Shown here: one piece after another, positions 17,630 to 25,669 of the stretch
Numbering within the stretch: position 1 is the stretch's first letter
Layout of the letters: every line of letters starts with the position of its first letter
Assembly (NCBI RefSeq): GCF_002735925.1
Contig: NZ_PEDL01000005.1
Coordinates: 1-64,000, forward strand
Direction: 5' to 3'
DNA: 64,000 nucleotides
Source of the DNA: Sporanaerobium hydrogeniformans
Lineage (GTDB): Bacteria > Bacillota > Clostridia > Lachnospirales > Cellulosilyticaceae
Notes under the pieces: model-generated
Seen by the model: only the letters and a program-made list of their open reading frames with translations
Told to the model about the DNA's origin: nothing
Databases searched by the model: none
Program-made: the position numbers and the translations under genes

Positions 17630-18250
17630 TTATAAATAAGAAGGTCCATCTAAAGGGAGGATGGCAAGGTAAGGATAGTCTTTTGTTCCCTGACCTACTG
17701 CATAAACCGAATAAAAACGATAGGGTTTTAATTTTATGGATTGAGTAAAAAGGACAGTATGTGTAGCTGCTTCTTGAAGTTTAAGGGTGTAGTTGCCAGG
17801 TGGAAAAGCAGTATAGGAAGAAAGTTCACCAAAGCTTATATGGCGAAAGAGTGTTTTCTCTTCCTCTAAGCTAAGTTCCAAACGACTTATAGTAGCTGCA
17901 AAGTGACCTAGTCGTATAACAAGGTGACCATCTGGCAAGGGACGTCTTATATCTTCTAAAAAGAAGCAAATAGGTGTGAGAAGTTTGAAGGAAGCTGGAG
18001 CGATGAGGCAGGTATAAATTTTTTGATTAAAGACGCTGATTTTTTTAGTTGTAATCATTTCATGTGTATGTGTATGACGGAGTTCTAGGGTATGCGTACC
18101 TGGTTCAAGGGAAAAATAATGAGTGAAGTCTTCAAAAAGTAAATCTTGAGCAAGAGGTTTTTCATCCAAATAAAGTGTGAAGCTTTCCCCAGAAGGGAAG
18201 GCATGGAAGAATCGAATAAAGGCTTGTGGTACCATTTCTTTTTTTTGCAT
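17630..18250 (-). CDS. DUF4397 domain protein
   Basis: A 206-residue beta-sandwich protein with two DUF4397-like units: FIRFFHAFPSGESFTLYLDE near the N-terminus and IRLGHFAATISRLELSLEEE in the second half. Each is followed by a YxFxPGxYxLxL-type strand (YFSLEPGTHTLEL, YTAFPPGNYTLKL). Members are usually cell-envelope proteins, but this one shows no signal peptide from the chosen start. The start at 18250 is decided by AAGGAG seven bases upstream; the frame is open 30 codons further but without a ribosome binding site. It is the only protein gene on this strand. Confidence 0.75.
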   Translation of the reverse strand: MQKKEMVPQAFIRFFHAFPSGESFTLYLDEKPLAQDLLFEDFTHYFSLEPGTHTLELRHTHTHEMITTKKISVFNQKIYTCLIAPASFKLLTPICFFLEDIRRPLPDGHLVIRLGHFAATISRLELSLEEEKTLFRHISFGELSSYTAFPPGNYTLKLQEAATHTVLFTQSIKLKPYRFYSVYAVGQGTKDYPYLAILPLDGPSYL

Positions 18251-18370
18251 AAAGCCACTCCTTAAGAAAGAATTAGTATAGTATATGATTAAAAAAGAGT
18301 AGATAGGCATAGGAGATAGAATTTCAAGGAGTGAAGACATGCCGTTAGAGAATAAAGATAGGGATCCTGC

Positions 18371-18400
18371 TTGTCACAACTCAAGTTTCCATGCTAAAAT
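18371..18400 (+). promoter_or_regulatory. Candidate promoter of the AlbA_2/DRTGG/sensor operon
   Basis: TTGTCA (18371-18376) and TAAAAT (18395-18400) are 18 bases apart and lie 49 bases before the GTG start. This is the only reasonable promoter before a run of six closely spaced genes. Confidence 0.45.
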
Positions 18401-18448
18401 AAAATATAAAATTATAACAATTTTGACATATAAGAAGGGAGCCTATCA

Positions 18449-19573
18449 GTGAATAGACAAAAAATCAAACAGTTATTAGCACAGGATGAAGGGTTTAAAC
18501 TGGATTTTAAGCTGAAGCTTTCTTTAGAACTTGAATCAGAGAAAAAAGAGTTTGTAAAAGATGTTATTGCCATAGCGAATACGCCAGATGGAAGAGGTTA
18601 TATTTTGTTTGGTATAGAAGATAAGACCAAAGCTATTGTAGGTATTGAAGAGGTACCAACTGATATAGAGGAACGTATTCAACAAATCATAGTGAATCGG
18701 AGTGTTCCGCCTGTTCCAGTTAAATTTGAATTAGAAGAAATAGAGGAAAAGACCATTGGGATATTAACTATTTTTAAAAGCATGCAAGTTCCTCATCAAA
18801 TGCTACAAACAGGTGCATTTTATGTGCGCCGAGGTTCTACCACAGATAAAGCAACCCGTCATGAGATAGCTAGTATGCTCCAACAATATGGCATGCTAAG
18901 TTTCGAAAATGTACCTTGTAGGCAAGCCACTTTAGAGGCATTAGATTCAGTTCTTTTGCAAAGTGTCTTAGGTTATTTTGTAGATTATAAAGAACAGGAT
19001 AAATTGATTTTAAGCACCCTTGGGATTATTGCGCCAGAACCTGAAAAAGAAAGATATTATCCAACTTATGGTGGCTTATTACTTTTTGGTAAAAATCCTC
19101 AAGATTTTATTGCGCAAGCTGTATTAGAGATTAACTATAAAGGAAAAGTAGAAGCGATTACAGGAAACATTACAACTATGCTTAAAATTTTTCAAGAACG
19201 TATGCAAGTACTTCTTCCAGAGCAGTATCCCATTCAAGGCCTTTTAGAGGTCGTTACTAATGCAATGATCCACCGGGATTATTGGAATAACACCCAGTAT
19301 ATTGAAGTTAGGATAGAAGAAGAAACGCTAACAGTCACCAATCCCACCAGTTGCATGTATACAGAGATAAGAGAAGGAAGAGTTAGGATAAACCCTTGGT
19401 TATATTCAAGACTTCTTATTTTAGGACAAAAGGGCAATAGCTTTCATTTAGGTATTGGACTTTCTAAGGCAAAAGCTTTATTTGAAAATAAAAAGGAAAT
19501 ACAAATAACTACTCATTTGGAAAGTAATACCTTAGAGGTTATATTACCAGGTGTTCACTATTATAAAGTATAG
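18449..19573 (+). CDS. AlbA_2 / ATP-binding domain transcriptional regulator-like protein
   Basis: A 374-residue protein. Residues 1-125 form an AlbA_2 (Schlafen-like) domain: ESEKKEFVKDVIAIANTPDGRGYILFGIEDK, split by its glycine-rich strand, and the downstream YVRRGSTT. Residues of about 245-365 resemble the helix-Asn-HATPase-like module common in these proteins (LLEVVTNAMIHRDYW). AlbA_2 proteins are often transcription regulators or nucleic-acid enzymes. The first gene of a probable operon, it ends 12 bases before a DRTGG gene of the redox cluster. The GTG start is supported by AAGAAGGGAG. Confidence 0.72.
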   Translation: MNRQKIKQLLAQDEGFKLDFKLKLSLELESEKKEFVKDVIAIANTPDGRGYILFGIEDKTKAIVGIEEVPTDIEERIQQIIVNRSVPPVPVKFELEEIEEKTIGILTIFKSMQVPHQMLQTGAFYVRRGSTTDKATRHEIASMLQQYGMLSFENVPCRQATLEALDSVLLQSVLGYFVDYKEQDKLILSTLGIIAPEPEKERYYPTYGGLLLFGKNPQDFIAQAVLEINYKGKVEAITGNITTMLKIFQERMQVLLPEQYPIQGLLEVVTNAMIHRDYWNNTQYIEVRIEEETLTVTNPTSCMYTEIREGRVRINPWLYSRLLILGQKGNSFHLGIGLSKAKALFENKKEIQITTHLESNTLEVILPGVHYYKV

Positions 19574-19585
19574 GAGGCTACAACA

Positions 19586-19936
19586 ATGAAAATGAAAAAG
19601 GTACAAGAAATTTTAGAGGCCCATATTTGGGCAGGAGAAGAGGACTTAGAAGGAGAAGTGTATGCAGCATGTGGTTGCGACCTTATGAGTGATGTGTTAG
19701 CTTTTGCTAAAGAAAAGGTACTTCTACTTACGGGACTTGTTAATCCTCAAGTGATTCGAACAGCGGAAATGTTAGATATCCGAGCTATTGTATTTGTGAG
19801 AGGTAAAGAGCCCTCTAAAGAAATGATTGAAATGGCAAATCATAAAGGTATGATTATTTTATCCACACAAGAACCACTTTATATGGCTTGTGGCAAACTT
19901 TATGCAGCAGGATTAATGTGTGAAAGTGAGGATTAA
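19586..19936 (+). CDS. DRTGG domain protein
   Basis: A 116-residue stand-alone DRTGG domain, a fold found in regulatory parts of phosphotransacetylases and CBS proteins. The characteristic pattern GCDLMSDVLAFAKEKVLLLTG followed by a strand pair (IRAIVFVRGKEP) is visible. Two such genes in this operon flank an RsbW-like ATPase and a hydrogenase-like sensor, as in other clostridial hydrogenase loci. The ligand is unknown. Confidence 0.8.
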   Translation: MKMKKVQEILEAHIWAGEEDLEGEVYAACGCDLMSDVLAFAKEKVLLLTGLVNPQVIRTAEMLDIRAIVFVRGKEPSKEMIEMANHKGMIILSTQEPLYMACGKLYAAGLMCESED

Positions 19937-19937
19937 G

Positions 19938-20351
19938 ATGAAGTTACATTATGAAGTAGATGGGGATAATTTTTTAGTAGCAGGAGAAGCTTCTGGTGCA
20001 GTGAAGCGTACCTTGAAACAAATTGGCATAGATGCAGCCATAATAAGGAAAATTGCAATTTCCATGTATGAAGCAGAAATGAACATGGTGATTCATGCCG
20101 ATGGAGGAGAAATTGATGTAGAGATTACCTCTGAAAAAGTGAAGATTGTGTTAAAGGATAGAGGACCTGGTATCCCTAATATAGATTTAGCGATGAAAGA
20201 AGGATACTCTACTGCTTCCCATGAGATTAGGGAACTAGGCTTTGGGGCAGGGATGGGGCTGCCTAATATGAAGAAGTACAGTGATGACTTAAAGATTACA
20301 TCTGAGGTAGGCGTGGGGACTACAGTACAGTTAGTTGTTTTTTTGCACTAG
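19938..20351 (+). CDS. RsbW-like ATP-binding protein (anti-sigma-factor-type GHKL ATPase)
   Basis: A 137-residue GHKL ATPase without a sensor or dimerisation domain. The N-box is YEAEMNMVIHA, the G1 box LKDRGPGIPN and the G2 box GFGAGMGLPNMKKYSD. RsbW/SpoIIAB-type proteins of this size phosphorylate a partner Ser/Thr protein or bind a sigma factor. No STAS or sigma gene is adjacent; DRTGG proteins are the neighbours. The ATG at 19938 has GAGG six bases upstream; an upstream GTG overlaps the previous gene. A SpoIIE-type phosphatase in the same region could be its opponent. Confidence 0.82.
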   Translation: MKLHYEVDGDNFLVAGEASGAVKRTLKQIGIDAAIIRKIAISMYEAEMNMVIHADGGEIDVEITSEKVKIVLKDRGPGIPNIDLAMKEGYSTASHEIRELGFGAGMGLPNMKKYSDDLKITSEVGVGTTVQLVVFLH

Positions 20352-20391
20352 ATAAAGAGTAAAAAAGGAAGCTAAGAGAGGAGGAATGCAG

Positions 20392-21696
20392 ATGTATAGC
20401 CATTCTGTAAGATTAGAAAAGGAAAAATGTATTGGATGTACAGATTGCATTAAACGTTGCCCAACAGAAGCTATACGCGTAAGAGGGTCTAAGGCTCAAA
20501 TTATAGAGGAGCGTTGTATTGATTGTGGAAACTGTATTCGTATATGTCGCAATGGTGCCAAGAAGGCGGTGACGGACGATTGGCGTATGCTAGGTCGATT
20601 TAAACATCGTGTTGCCTTACCTGCACCTTCTTTTTATGCTCAATTTCCTAAAGCTAAAAGTATTGAGCACATCTTAAATGCCTTATATGCCATTGGTTTT
20701 ACAGATGTATTAGAGGTAGGTGCAGCGGGTGAGGTGATAGCAGAAAAAACCTATGCATGGTTAGAAGAAGCCACACATTTTCCTGTTATTTCATCTTCAT
20801 GCCCAGCTATTGTAAGGCTTATTCAGCGGCGGTTTCCATCTCTTATTCACCAAGTACTTCCTATTATCTCACCTATGGAACTAGCAGCCAGATATGTAAG
20901 GGAATGTTATAAGAAGCAAGGGGCTTCTAGAGAAGAGGTAGGGATTTTCTTTCTTTCACCTTGTCCTGCTAAAGCTACGGAGATAAGGCGCCCTAAAGGA
21001 ATTAAGGAGTCCGAAGTAGATGGAGTTATTGGGATGCAGGATATTTATAAAAAAGTACTTCCTTATTTAAATAGTGAGGGAGTAGATAAGATTATACGTC
21101 AAACCAGCTTAGAAGGATTAAAGTGGGCAAGGCGAACAGGTGGATTAAATGAAGTACGTTTAAAGAGTCATTTATCTGTTGACGGGATGGACAATGTTAT
21201 TGGAATTTTAGAAAAGGTTGAAGATGGGACACTGACAGAAGTACATTATATAGAAGCTTTAGCTTGTACAGGAGGTTGTTTAGGGGGAGCATTGACCGTG
21301 GAAAATCCTTTTGTAAGCCGCTGTTATCTTCAAAAATGGATGGAGCAAGATAAGAAAGAAAAAAGAGTACAAAATACGGAGTTATTAGAAGATATAGCTA
21401 AAATGCCTGTGAGATATGAAAAGAGTATTGTGCCACGACCAGTATTTTCGTTAGATCATGATACGCAAAAAGCTATAGAGAAAATGCAAGCTATTGAGGA
21501 GCTTTATACTCAATTACCTCAAATTGATTGTGGTTCTTGTGGAGCACCCACTTGTCGTTGCTTTGCAGAAGATGTGGTACGTCATAATGCTCAAATTGAA
21601 GAATGTATTTTTATGTTTAGGAAGAAAGTGAAGGAGCTTTCCGAAAATATGCATGAGCTTACACAAACAACTCTTCCTACAGCAGATGAAAATTAA
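20392..21696 (+). CDS. Hydrogenase-like Fe-S protein: 2x[4Fe-4S], H-domain, C-terminal [4Fe-4S]
   Basis: About 434 residues. The N-terminal ferredoxin has two CxxCxxCxxxC motifs (CIGCTDCIKRC and CIDCGNCIRIC). A [FeFe]-hydrogenase large-subunit-like H-domain follows, with L1 SSSCPAIV, L2 SPCPAKATE and L3 ACTGGCLGG, then a C-terminal Fes cluster (CGSCGAPTCRCFAED). The four Cys that would ligate the H-cluster are present, but the proton-relay Cys of L1 is Ser. It resembles HydS-type putative redox/H2 sensors rather than a catalytic hydrogenase. The ATG at 20392 fits GGAGG seven bases upstream better than the ATG two codons earlier. Confidence 0.82.
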   Translation: MYSHSVRLEKEKCIGCTDCIKRCPTEAIRVRGSKAQIIEERCIDCGNCIRICRNGAKKAVTDDWRMLGRFKHRVALPAPSFYAQFPKAKSIEHILNALYAIGFTDVLEVGAAGEVIAEKTYAWLEEATHFPVISSSCPAIVRLIQRRFPSLIHQVLPIISPMELAARYVRECYKKQGASREEVGIFFLSPCPAKATEIRRPKGIKESEVDGVIGMQDIYKKVLPYLNSEGVDKIIRQTSLEGLKWARRTGGLNEVRLKSHLSVDGMDNVIGILEKVEDGTLTEVHYIEALACTGGCLGGALTVENPFVSRCYLQKWMEQDKKEKRVQNTELLEDIAKMPVRYEKSIVPRPVFSLDHDTQKAIEKMQAIEELYTQLPQIDCGSCGAPTCRCFAEDVVRHNAQIEECIFMFRKKVKELSENMHELTQTTLPTADEN

Positions 21697-21712
21697 AAGG
21701 AGGTTACGGAAA

Positions 21713-22045
21713 ATGACTGTGGAGTATATAGTAAATACATTAAAAGTAGAGGTAATAGCAGGTAAAGAAGGGCTTTCTAATGAAGTAAGTGGAGGATATA
21801 CAGGTGATTTATTAAGCTTTGTCATGTCTCATGCGAAAGAAAAAAATATATGGCTTACCATTCAGGGGCACATTAATTCGGTAGCAGTTGCTAGCTTGCT
21901 TGGACTCTCAGCTATTGTTCTTACAGAAGGGGTAGAAGCTGATCAAGAGATGCTAGATAAGGCTAATGAGGAAGGTATCCCTATTTTAAAAACCCTCTTT
22001 AATAGTTTTGATTTTGCTGTAAAGCTAGCACAAATAGAAGGCTAG
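21713..22045 (+). CDS. Second DRTGG domain protein
   Basis: A 110-residue DRTGG domain, the paralogue of the protein at 19586-19936. It has GGYTGDLLSFVMSHAKEKNIWLTI followed by strands containing LSAIVLTEGVE. The ATG at 21713 is chosen because AAAGGAGG lies upstream; the frame is open earlier inside the preceding gene. It probably works with the H-domain protein immediately upstream; the ligand is unknown. Confidence 0.8.
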   Translation: MTVEYIVNTLKVEVIAGKEGLSNEVSGGYTGDLLSFVMSHAKEKNIWLTIQGHINSVAVASLLGLSAIVLTEGVEADQEMLDKANEEGIPILKTLFNSFDFAVKLAQIEG

Positions 22046-22053
22046 GTGAGTTT

Positions 22054-22761
22054 ATGAAGCTAGCCTACGACTTCCATATTCACACCGCAGCCTCACCTTG
22101 TGGTGATCAGTGGATGTCTCCACATAATATTGTTAATATGGCACTTTTGAATGGTTTAGATGCCATTGCTATTACCGATCATAACACCTGTGCTAATTGT
22201 GCTTCAGTTATGAAAGTAGGCAGAGCAAAGGGCCTTCTTGTCATCCCAGGAATGGAAATTGAGTGCCAGGAGGAGTTTCACACAATAGCCCTCTTTCCAA
22301 GCTTAGAAGCAGCTTATGAAGTGGAACGAAGTGTTAAAGAAGGGTTGCCTTCTCTTAAAAATCGTATTGATATTTTTGGCAATCAGTGGAAACTAGACGA
22401 GGAAGACGAAATAGTAGGTGAGATTGATCAGTTTTTATTAACAGCTACATCACTTACTGCACAAGAAGTTTTTAGAAAAGTACGCGAAGTAGGTGGTATT
22501 ATTTATCCTGCTCATATTGATAGACAGAGTTATAGTATCCTCTCTAATTTAGGTTTTATTCCACCAGAATTAGGAGTAAATGCTATAGAAATATCAAAGG
22601 GAGCTCCTAAAGAAGTATATGAAAGGAATTATATAAATTACCAATTATTGCAGTCTTCCGATGCACATTATTTACAAGATATCTCAGAAAGAAGGCACTT
22701 TTTGTCGGCAGAAGCATGTACAATTTATGAAATCTTCAAGGTTATAGACAAAAAAACTTAA
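22054..22761 (+). CDS. PHP-domain phosphoesterase
   Basis: A 235-residue PHP metal-dependent phosphoesterase. Metal ligands are visible in DFHIHTAASPCGDQ (HxH), ITDHNTC, the Glu of GMEIECQEEFH, and SSDAHYL near the C-terminus. It could hydrolyse a phosphorylated small molecule or nucleic acid. As the last gene of the sensor operon, eight bases after the DRTGG gene, a role in second-messenger turnover is possible but is inference. No terminator is seen before the hydrogenase promoter. Confidence 0.85.
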   Translation: MKLAYDFHIHTAASPCGDQWMSPHNIVNMALLNGLDAIAITDHNTCANCASVMKVGRAKGLLVIPGMEIECQEEFHTIALFPSLEAAYEVERSVKEGLPSLKNRIDIFGNQWKLDEEDEIVGEIDQFLLTATSLTAQEVFRKVREVGGIIYPAHIDRQSYSILSNLGFIPPELGVNAIEISKGAPKEVYERNYINYQLLQSSDAHYLQDISERRHFLSAEACTIYEIFKVIDKKT

Positions 22762-22824
22762 ATTATTTAAAAATGAATTAAATTACACATAAATAGTGTT
22801 AATTCGAAGTAAAAAGATAATTAA

Positions 22825-22853
22825 TTGACATTCCATTTTTTTTGTGTTATTTT
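22825..22853 (+). promoter_or_regulatory. Promoter of the hydrogenase operon
   Basis: A perfect TTGACA (22825-22830) is followed by TATTTT (22848-22853) at 17 bases. The Rex operator candidate lies about 25 bases downstream of the predicted transcription start. Confidence 0.55.
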
Positions 22854-22883
22854 CATAAAGTAAGTGGTTATTTTATAGGGTTT

Positions 22884-22901
22884 ATGTTAAAAAATTAACA
22901 A
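22884..22901 (+). promoter_or_regulatory. Rex (NADH/NAD+ repressor) operator candidate
   Basis: TGTTAA-AAAA-TTAACA at 22885-22900 is a perfect 16-base palindrome. It matches the clostridial Rex consensus TTGTTAANNNNTTAACAA at all positions except the outermost left T. It lies between the hydrogenase promoter and the hydC start, the right place for a roadblock or repressor. Rex is known to repress hydrogenase and fermentation genes when NAD+ is high. No rex gene is in the window. Confidence 0.7.
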
Positions 22902-22947
22902 AAGAAAGCTACAAGAATTAAAAAAATAGTCATAAGGAGGATGCATT

Positions 22948-23436
22948 ATGTCATGTGAAAGCTGCACAAATGAACTGACAAAGAGCCTGTATTTGGAACT
23001 TGAAAAGTTCATCAATGAACTACCAGAAAAAAGAGGGGCACTCATTTCTGTACTTCATAAAGCCCAATCATTATTTGGTTACTTACCAAAGGAAGTACAA
23101 GTATTTGTAGGGAAGAAATTAGGGGTACCTGTTTCTCAAGTTTATGGTGTAGTCAGTTTTTATTCTTTCTTTACTATGCTTCCAAAAGGAGAACATCCCA
23201 TTTCTGTTTGTCTTGGGACAGCTTGCTATGTAAGAGGTGCAGATAAAGTATTAGATGCCTTCAAGAAAGAGTTAGGTATTGAAATAGGAGAGACAACACC
23301 AGATGGTAAGTTCTCATTGGATGCTTTAAGATGCGTAGGTGCTTGTGGGCTTGCTCCAGTTGTCTTAATTGGAGACAAAGTATATGGACGTATTAACACT
23401 GCAGATGAAGTTAGAAAAATTCTTAGCGAATATTAA
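22948..23436 (+). CDS. hydC: Electron-bifurcating hydrogenase subunit HydC (NuoE-like [2Fe-2S])
   Basis: A 162-residue NuoE-family thioredoxin-fold subunit. The four [2Fe-2S] Cys are in the pattern CLGTACYVRG and RCVGACGLAP. The N-terminal helix bundle includes KAQSLFGYLPKEVQ. In complex with the NuoF- and HydA-like subunits it belongs to the NAD(H)- and ferredoxin-linked (bifurcating) [FeFe] hydrogenase. First gene of the operon, preceded by AAGGAGG. Confidence 0.92.
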   Translation: MSCESCTNELTKSLYLELEKFINELPEKRGALISVLHKAQSLFGYLPKEVQVFVGKKLGVPVSQVYGVVSFYSFFTMLPKGEHPISVCLGTACYVRGADKVLDAFKKELGIEIGETTPDGKFSLDALRCVGACGLAPVVLIGDKVYGRINTADEVRKILSEY

Positions 23437-23454
23437 AATAGAGGAGGATTACCT

Positions 23455-23853
23455 ATGCCTAAGATCATGTCTTTAGATGAATTAAAAGCTCTTAGAGATA
23501 ATGTGAAAAATAAAGTAGATTTACGTATAAAAGGCGAAAACGTAGATAAAATGGTCGTTGTACGTGTGGCTATGGCAACATGTGGGATTGCTGCTGGAGC
23601 AAGAGAGATTATGAATACTTTTGCTGATATGGTAAGAGAGCATGACCTTGATTATGTCATGATTACACAAAGTGGTTGTATGGGATATTGCTATGCAGAA
23701 CCTACTGTAGAAGTAACACTTCCAGGTCAAGAGCCTGTTGTATATGGTCATGTAACAAAAGAAAAAGCAAAAGAAATTTTAGAAAAACATATCCAAGGTG
23801 GGGAAATGGTAGATGGTATTATTCCAGTTGCTCACAAATCATTAGATGAGTAG
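23455..23853 (+). CDS. Thioredoxin-like [2Fe-2S] ferredoxin of the hydrogenase operon
   Basis: A 132-residue thioredoxin-like ferredoxin. The cluster Cys lie in ATCGIAAGARE and QSGCMGYCYAEP. Such small proteins are encoded between hydC and hydB in many Clostridia and Thermoanaerobacterium-type hydrogenase operons. They correspond in fold to the N-terminal domain of HydB, so this may be an extra electron-transfer subunit. Confidence 0.85.
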   Translation: MPKIMSLDELKALRDNVKNKVDLRIKGENVDKMVVVRVAMATCGIAAGAREIMNTFADMVREHDLDYVMITQSGCMGYCYAEPTVEVTLPGQEPVVYGHVTKEKAKEILEKHIQGGEMVDGIIPVAHKSLDE

Positions 23854-23864
23854 GAGGCCTGTCA

Positions 23865-25652
23865 ATGTCAAAATATAATATGCACATTTTAGTTTGTGGA
23901 GGTACAGGGTGTCTTTCTTCACAATCTAATTTAATTGTGGAAAATTTAGAACGTTACATAAAAGAAGCCAATATGGAAAATCAGGTACAAGTTTTAAAGA
24001 CAGGTTGTTTTGGTTTTTGTGAAAAAGGACCTATTGTTAAGATTCTTCCAGATAATACTTTCTATGTACAAGTTAAACCAGAAGATGTAGAAGAGTTAGT
24101 AAAAGAACATGTGATTAAGGGACGTCGTGTAGATCGCCTTCTTTACCAAGATCCAACAACAAGTGAACATGTCGAAGATTCTAAACATATGGATTTCTAT
24201 AAAAAACAACAACGTGTAGCTCTTCGTAATTGTGGGTTCATTGATCCAGACAATATTGAAGAATATATTGCAAGAGACGGCTATGCTGCTCTCGGTATGG
24301 CACTTAGTATGTCTACACAAGAAGTTATTGATGAAGTGAAAAAATCAGGTCTTCGTGGACGTGGGGGTGGTGGTTTCCCAACAGGACTTAAATGGGAATT
24401 TGCCTCTAAAAATGCAGCTGATCAAAAATATGTGGTATGTAACGCAGATGAAGGGGACCCAGGTGCATTCATGGACCGCTCTATCTTAGAGGGAGATCCA
24501 CACTCTATCGTAGAGGCGATGGCAATTTGTGGTTATGCTATTGGTGCCACAAAAGGTCTTGTGTATATTCGTGCAGAATATCCTTTAGCAGTAAACCGTT
24601 TACAAACAGCTATTCGTTCTGCAAGGGAATATGGTTTGTTAGGTAAAAATATTTTAGGAACAGATTTTGAATTTGATATTGAAATTAAATTTGGTGCAGG
24701 TGCCTTTGTATGTGGAGAAGAAACAGCACTTATTCATTCGATGGAAGGTATGAGAGGTGAACCTACTACGAAACCTCCATTCCCAGCGGCAAGTGGTTAT
24801 TGGGGAAAACCAACCAATGTAAATAATGTTGAAACCCTTGCTAATATACCTGTTATTTTCCTAAAAGGAGCAGATTGGTTTGCTTCTATCGGAACAGAAA
24901 AATCAAAAGGTACAAAAGTATTTGCTTTAGCAGGTAAAATTAATAATGTGGGTCTTATTGAAGTACCAATGGGTACAACTTTGAGAGAAGTTATTTATGA
25001 TATCGGTGGTGGTATCAAAGATGGTAAGAAATTTAAAGCAGTACAAACAGGTGGACCATCTGGTGGCTGCTTAACAGAAGAAGACTTAGATACACCTATT
25101 GACTTTGATAACCTTATAGCAAAAGGCTCTATGATGGGGTCTGGTGGTATGATTGTTATGGATGAAGATGACTGTATGCCTGCAGTTGCTAAATTCTACT
25201 TAGAGTTTACAGAAGAGGAATCTTGTGGTAAATGTACTCCTTGTCGTATAGGAACAAAGAGACTTTCTGAGATTTTAAGCAAAATTGTATCAGGTAAAGG
25301 AACAGAAGAAGATCTTGAGATACTTAAAGAGCTTAGTCAAGTAATTAGGGATACAGCACTTTGTGGTTTAGGCCAAACTGCTCCAAATCCTGTTCTTTCT
25401 ACACTTAATAAATTTGAAGATGAGTATATCGCTCACGTACGGGAGAAGAGATGTCCAGCTGGTCAATGTAGTGCACTTTTACAATACAAAATTACAGATA
25501 AATGTATTGGCTGTACAGCCTGTGCAAGAGTCTGTCCTGTTAATGCTATTACAGGAGCTGTTAAGGCAAAACATACGATTGATCAAGAAAAATGTATTAA
25601 GTGTGGCGCTTGTATGGAAAAATGTAAGTTTAAAGCCATTGTAAAAGAATAG
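23865..25652 (+). CDS. hydB: Electron-bifurcating hydrogenase subunit HydB (NuoF-like, FMN/NAD-binding)
   Basis: A 595-residue flavoprotein subunit. Residues 1-90 are a [2Fe-2S] thioredoxin-like domain (CGGTGCLSSQ, KTGCFGFCEKGP). The NuoF core follows: NAD/FMN loop GLRGRGGGGFPTGLKWEF, CNADEGDPGAFMDR, and the [4Fe-4S] motif ESCGKCTPCRIGT. The C-terminus carries two ferredoxin-type clusters (CIGCTACARVC and CIKCGACMEKC). This is the NAD(H) site and probable flavin bifurcation site of the complex. Confidence 0.94.
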   Translation: MSKYNMHILVCGGTGCLSSQSNLIVENLERYIKEANMENQVQVLKTGCFGFCEKGPIVKILPDNTFYVQVKPEDVEELVKEHVIKGRRVDRLLYQDPTTSEHVEDSKHMDFYKKQQRVALRNCGFIDPDNIEEYIARDGYAALGMALSMSTQEVIDEVKKSGLRGRGGGGFPTGLKWEFASKNAADQKYVVCNADEGDPGAFMDRSILEGDPHSIVEAMAICGYAIGATKGLVYIRAEYPLAVNRLQTAIRSAREYGLLGKNILGTDFEFDIEIKFGAGAFVCGEETALIHSMEGMRGEPTTKPPFPAASGYWGKPTNVNNVETLANIPVIFLKGADWFASIGTEKSKGTKVFALAGKINNVGLIEVPMGTTLREVIYDIGGGIKDGKKFKAVQTGGPSGGCLTEEDLDTPIDFDNLIAKGSMMGSGGMIVMDEDDCMPAVAKFYLEFTEEESCGKCTPCRIGTKRLSEILSKIVSGKGTEEDLEILKELSQVIRDTALCGLGQTAPNPVLSTLNKFEDEYIAHVREKRCPAGQCSALLQYKITDKCIGCTACARVCPVNAITGAVKAKHTIDQEKCIKCGACMEKCKFKAIVKE

Positions 25653-25669
25653 GAAAGGGAGTGGAAAAT

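Noticed and set aside
17630-18340. Longer start for the DUF4397 protein with an apparent hydrophobic N-terminus
   Set aside because: The extra 30 residues have no ribosome binding site, whereas AAGGAG is well placed before the internal ATG at 18250.
19938-20351. Histidine kinase
   Set aside because: It has only the GHKL ATP-binding domain, with no phosphoacceptor His or dimerisation domain.
22780-22805. Second Rex or inverted-repeat site (ACAC...GTGTTAATT)
   Set aside because: The repeat needs a gap to pair and matches the Rex core only as a half-site.
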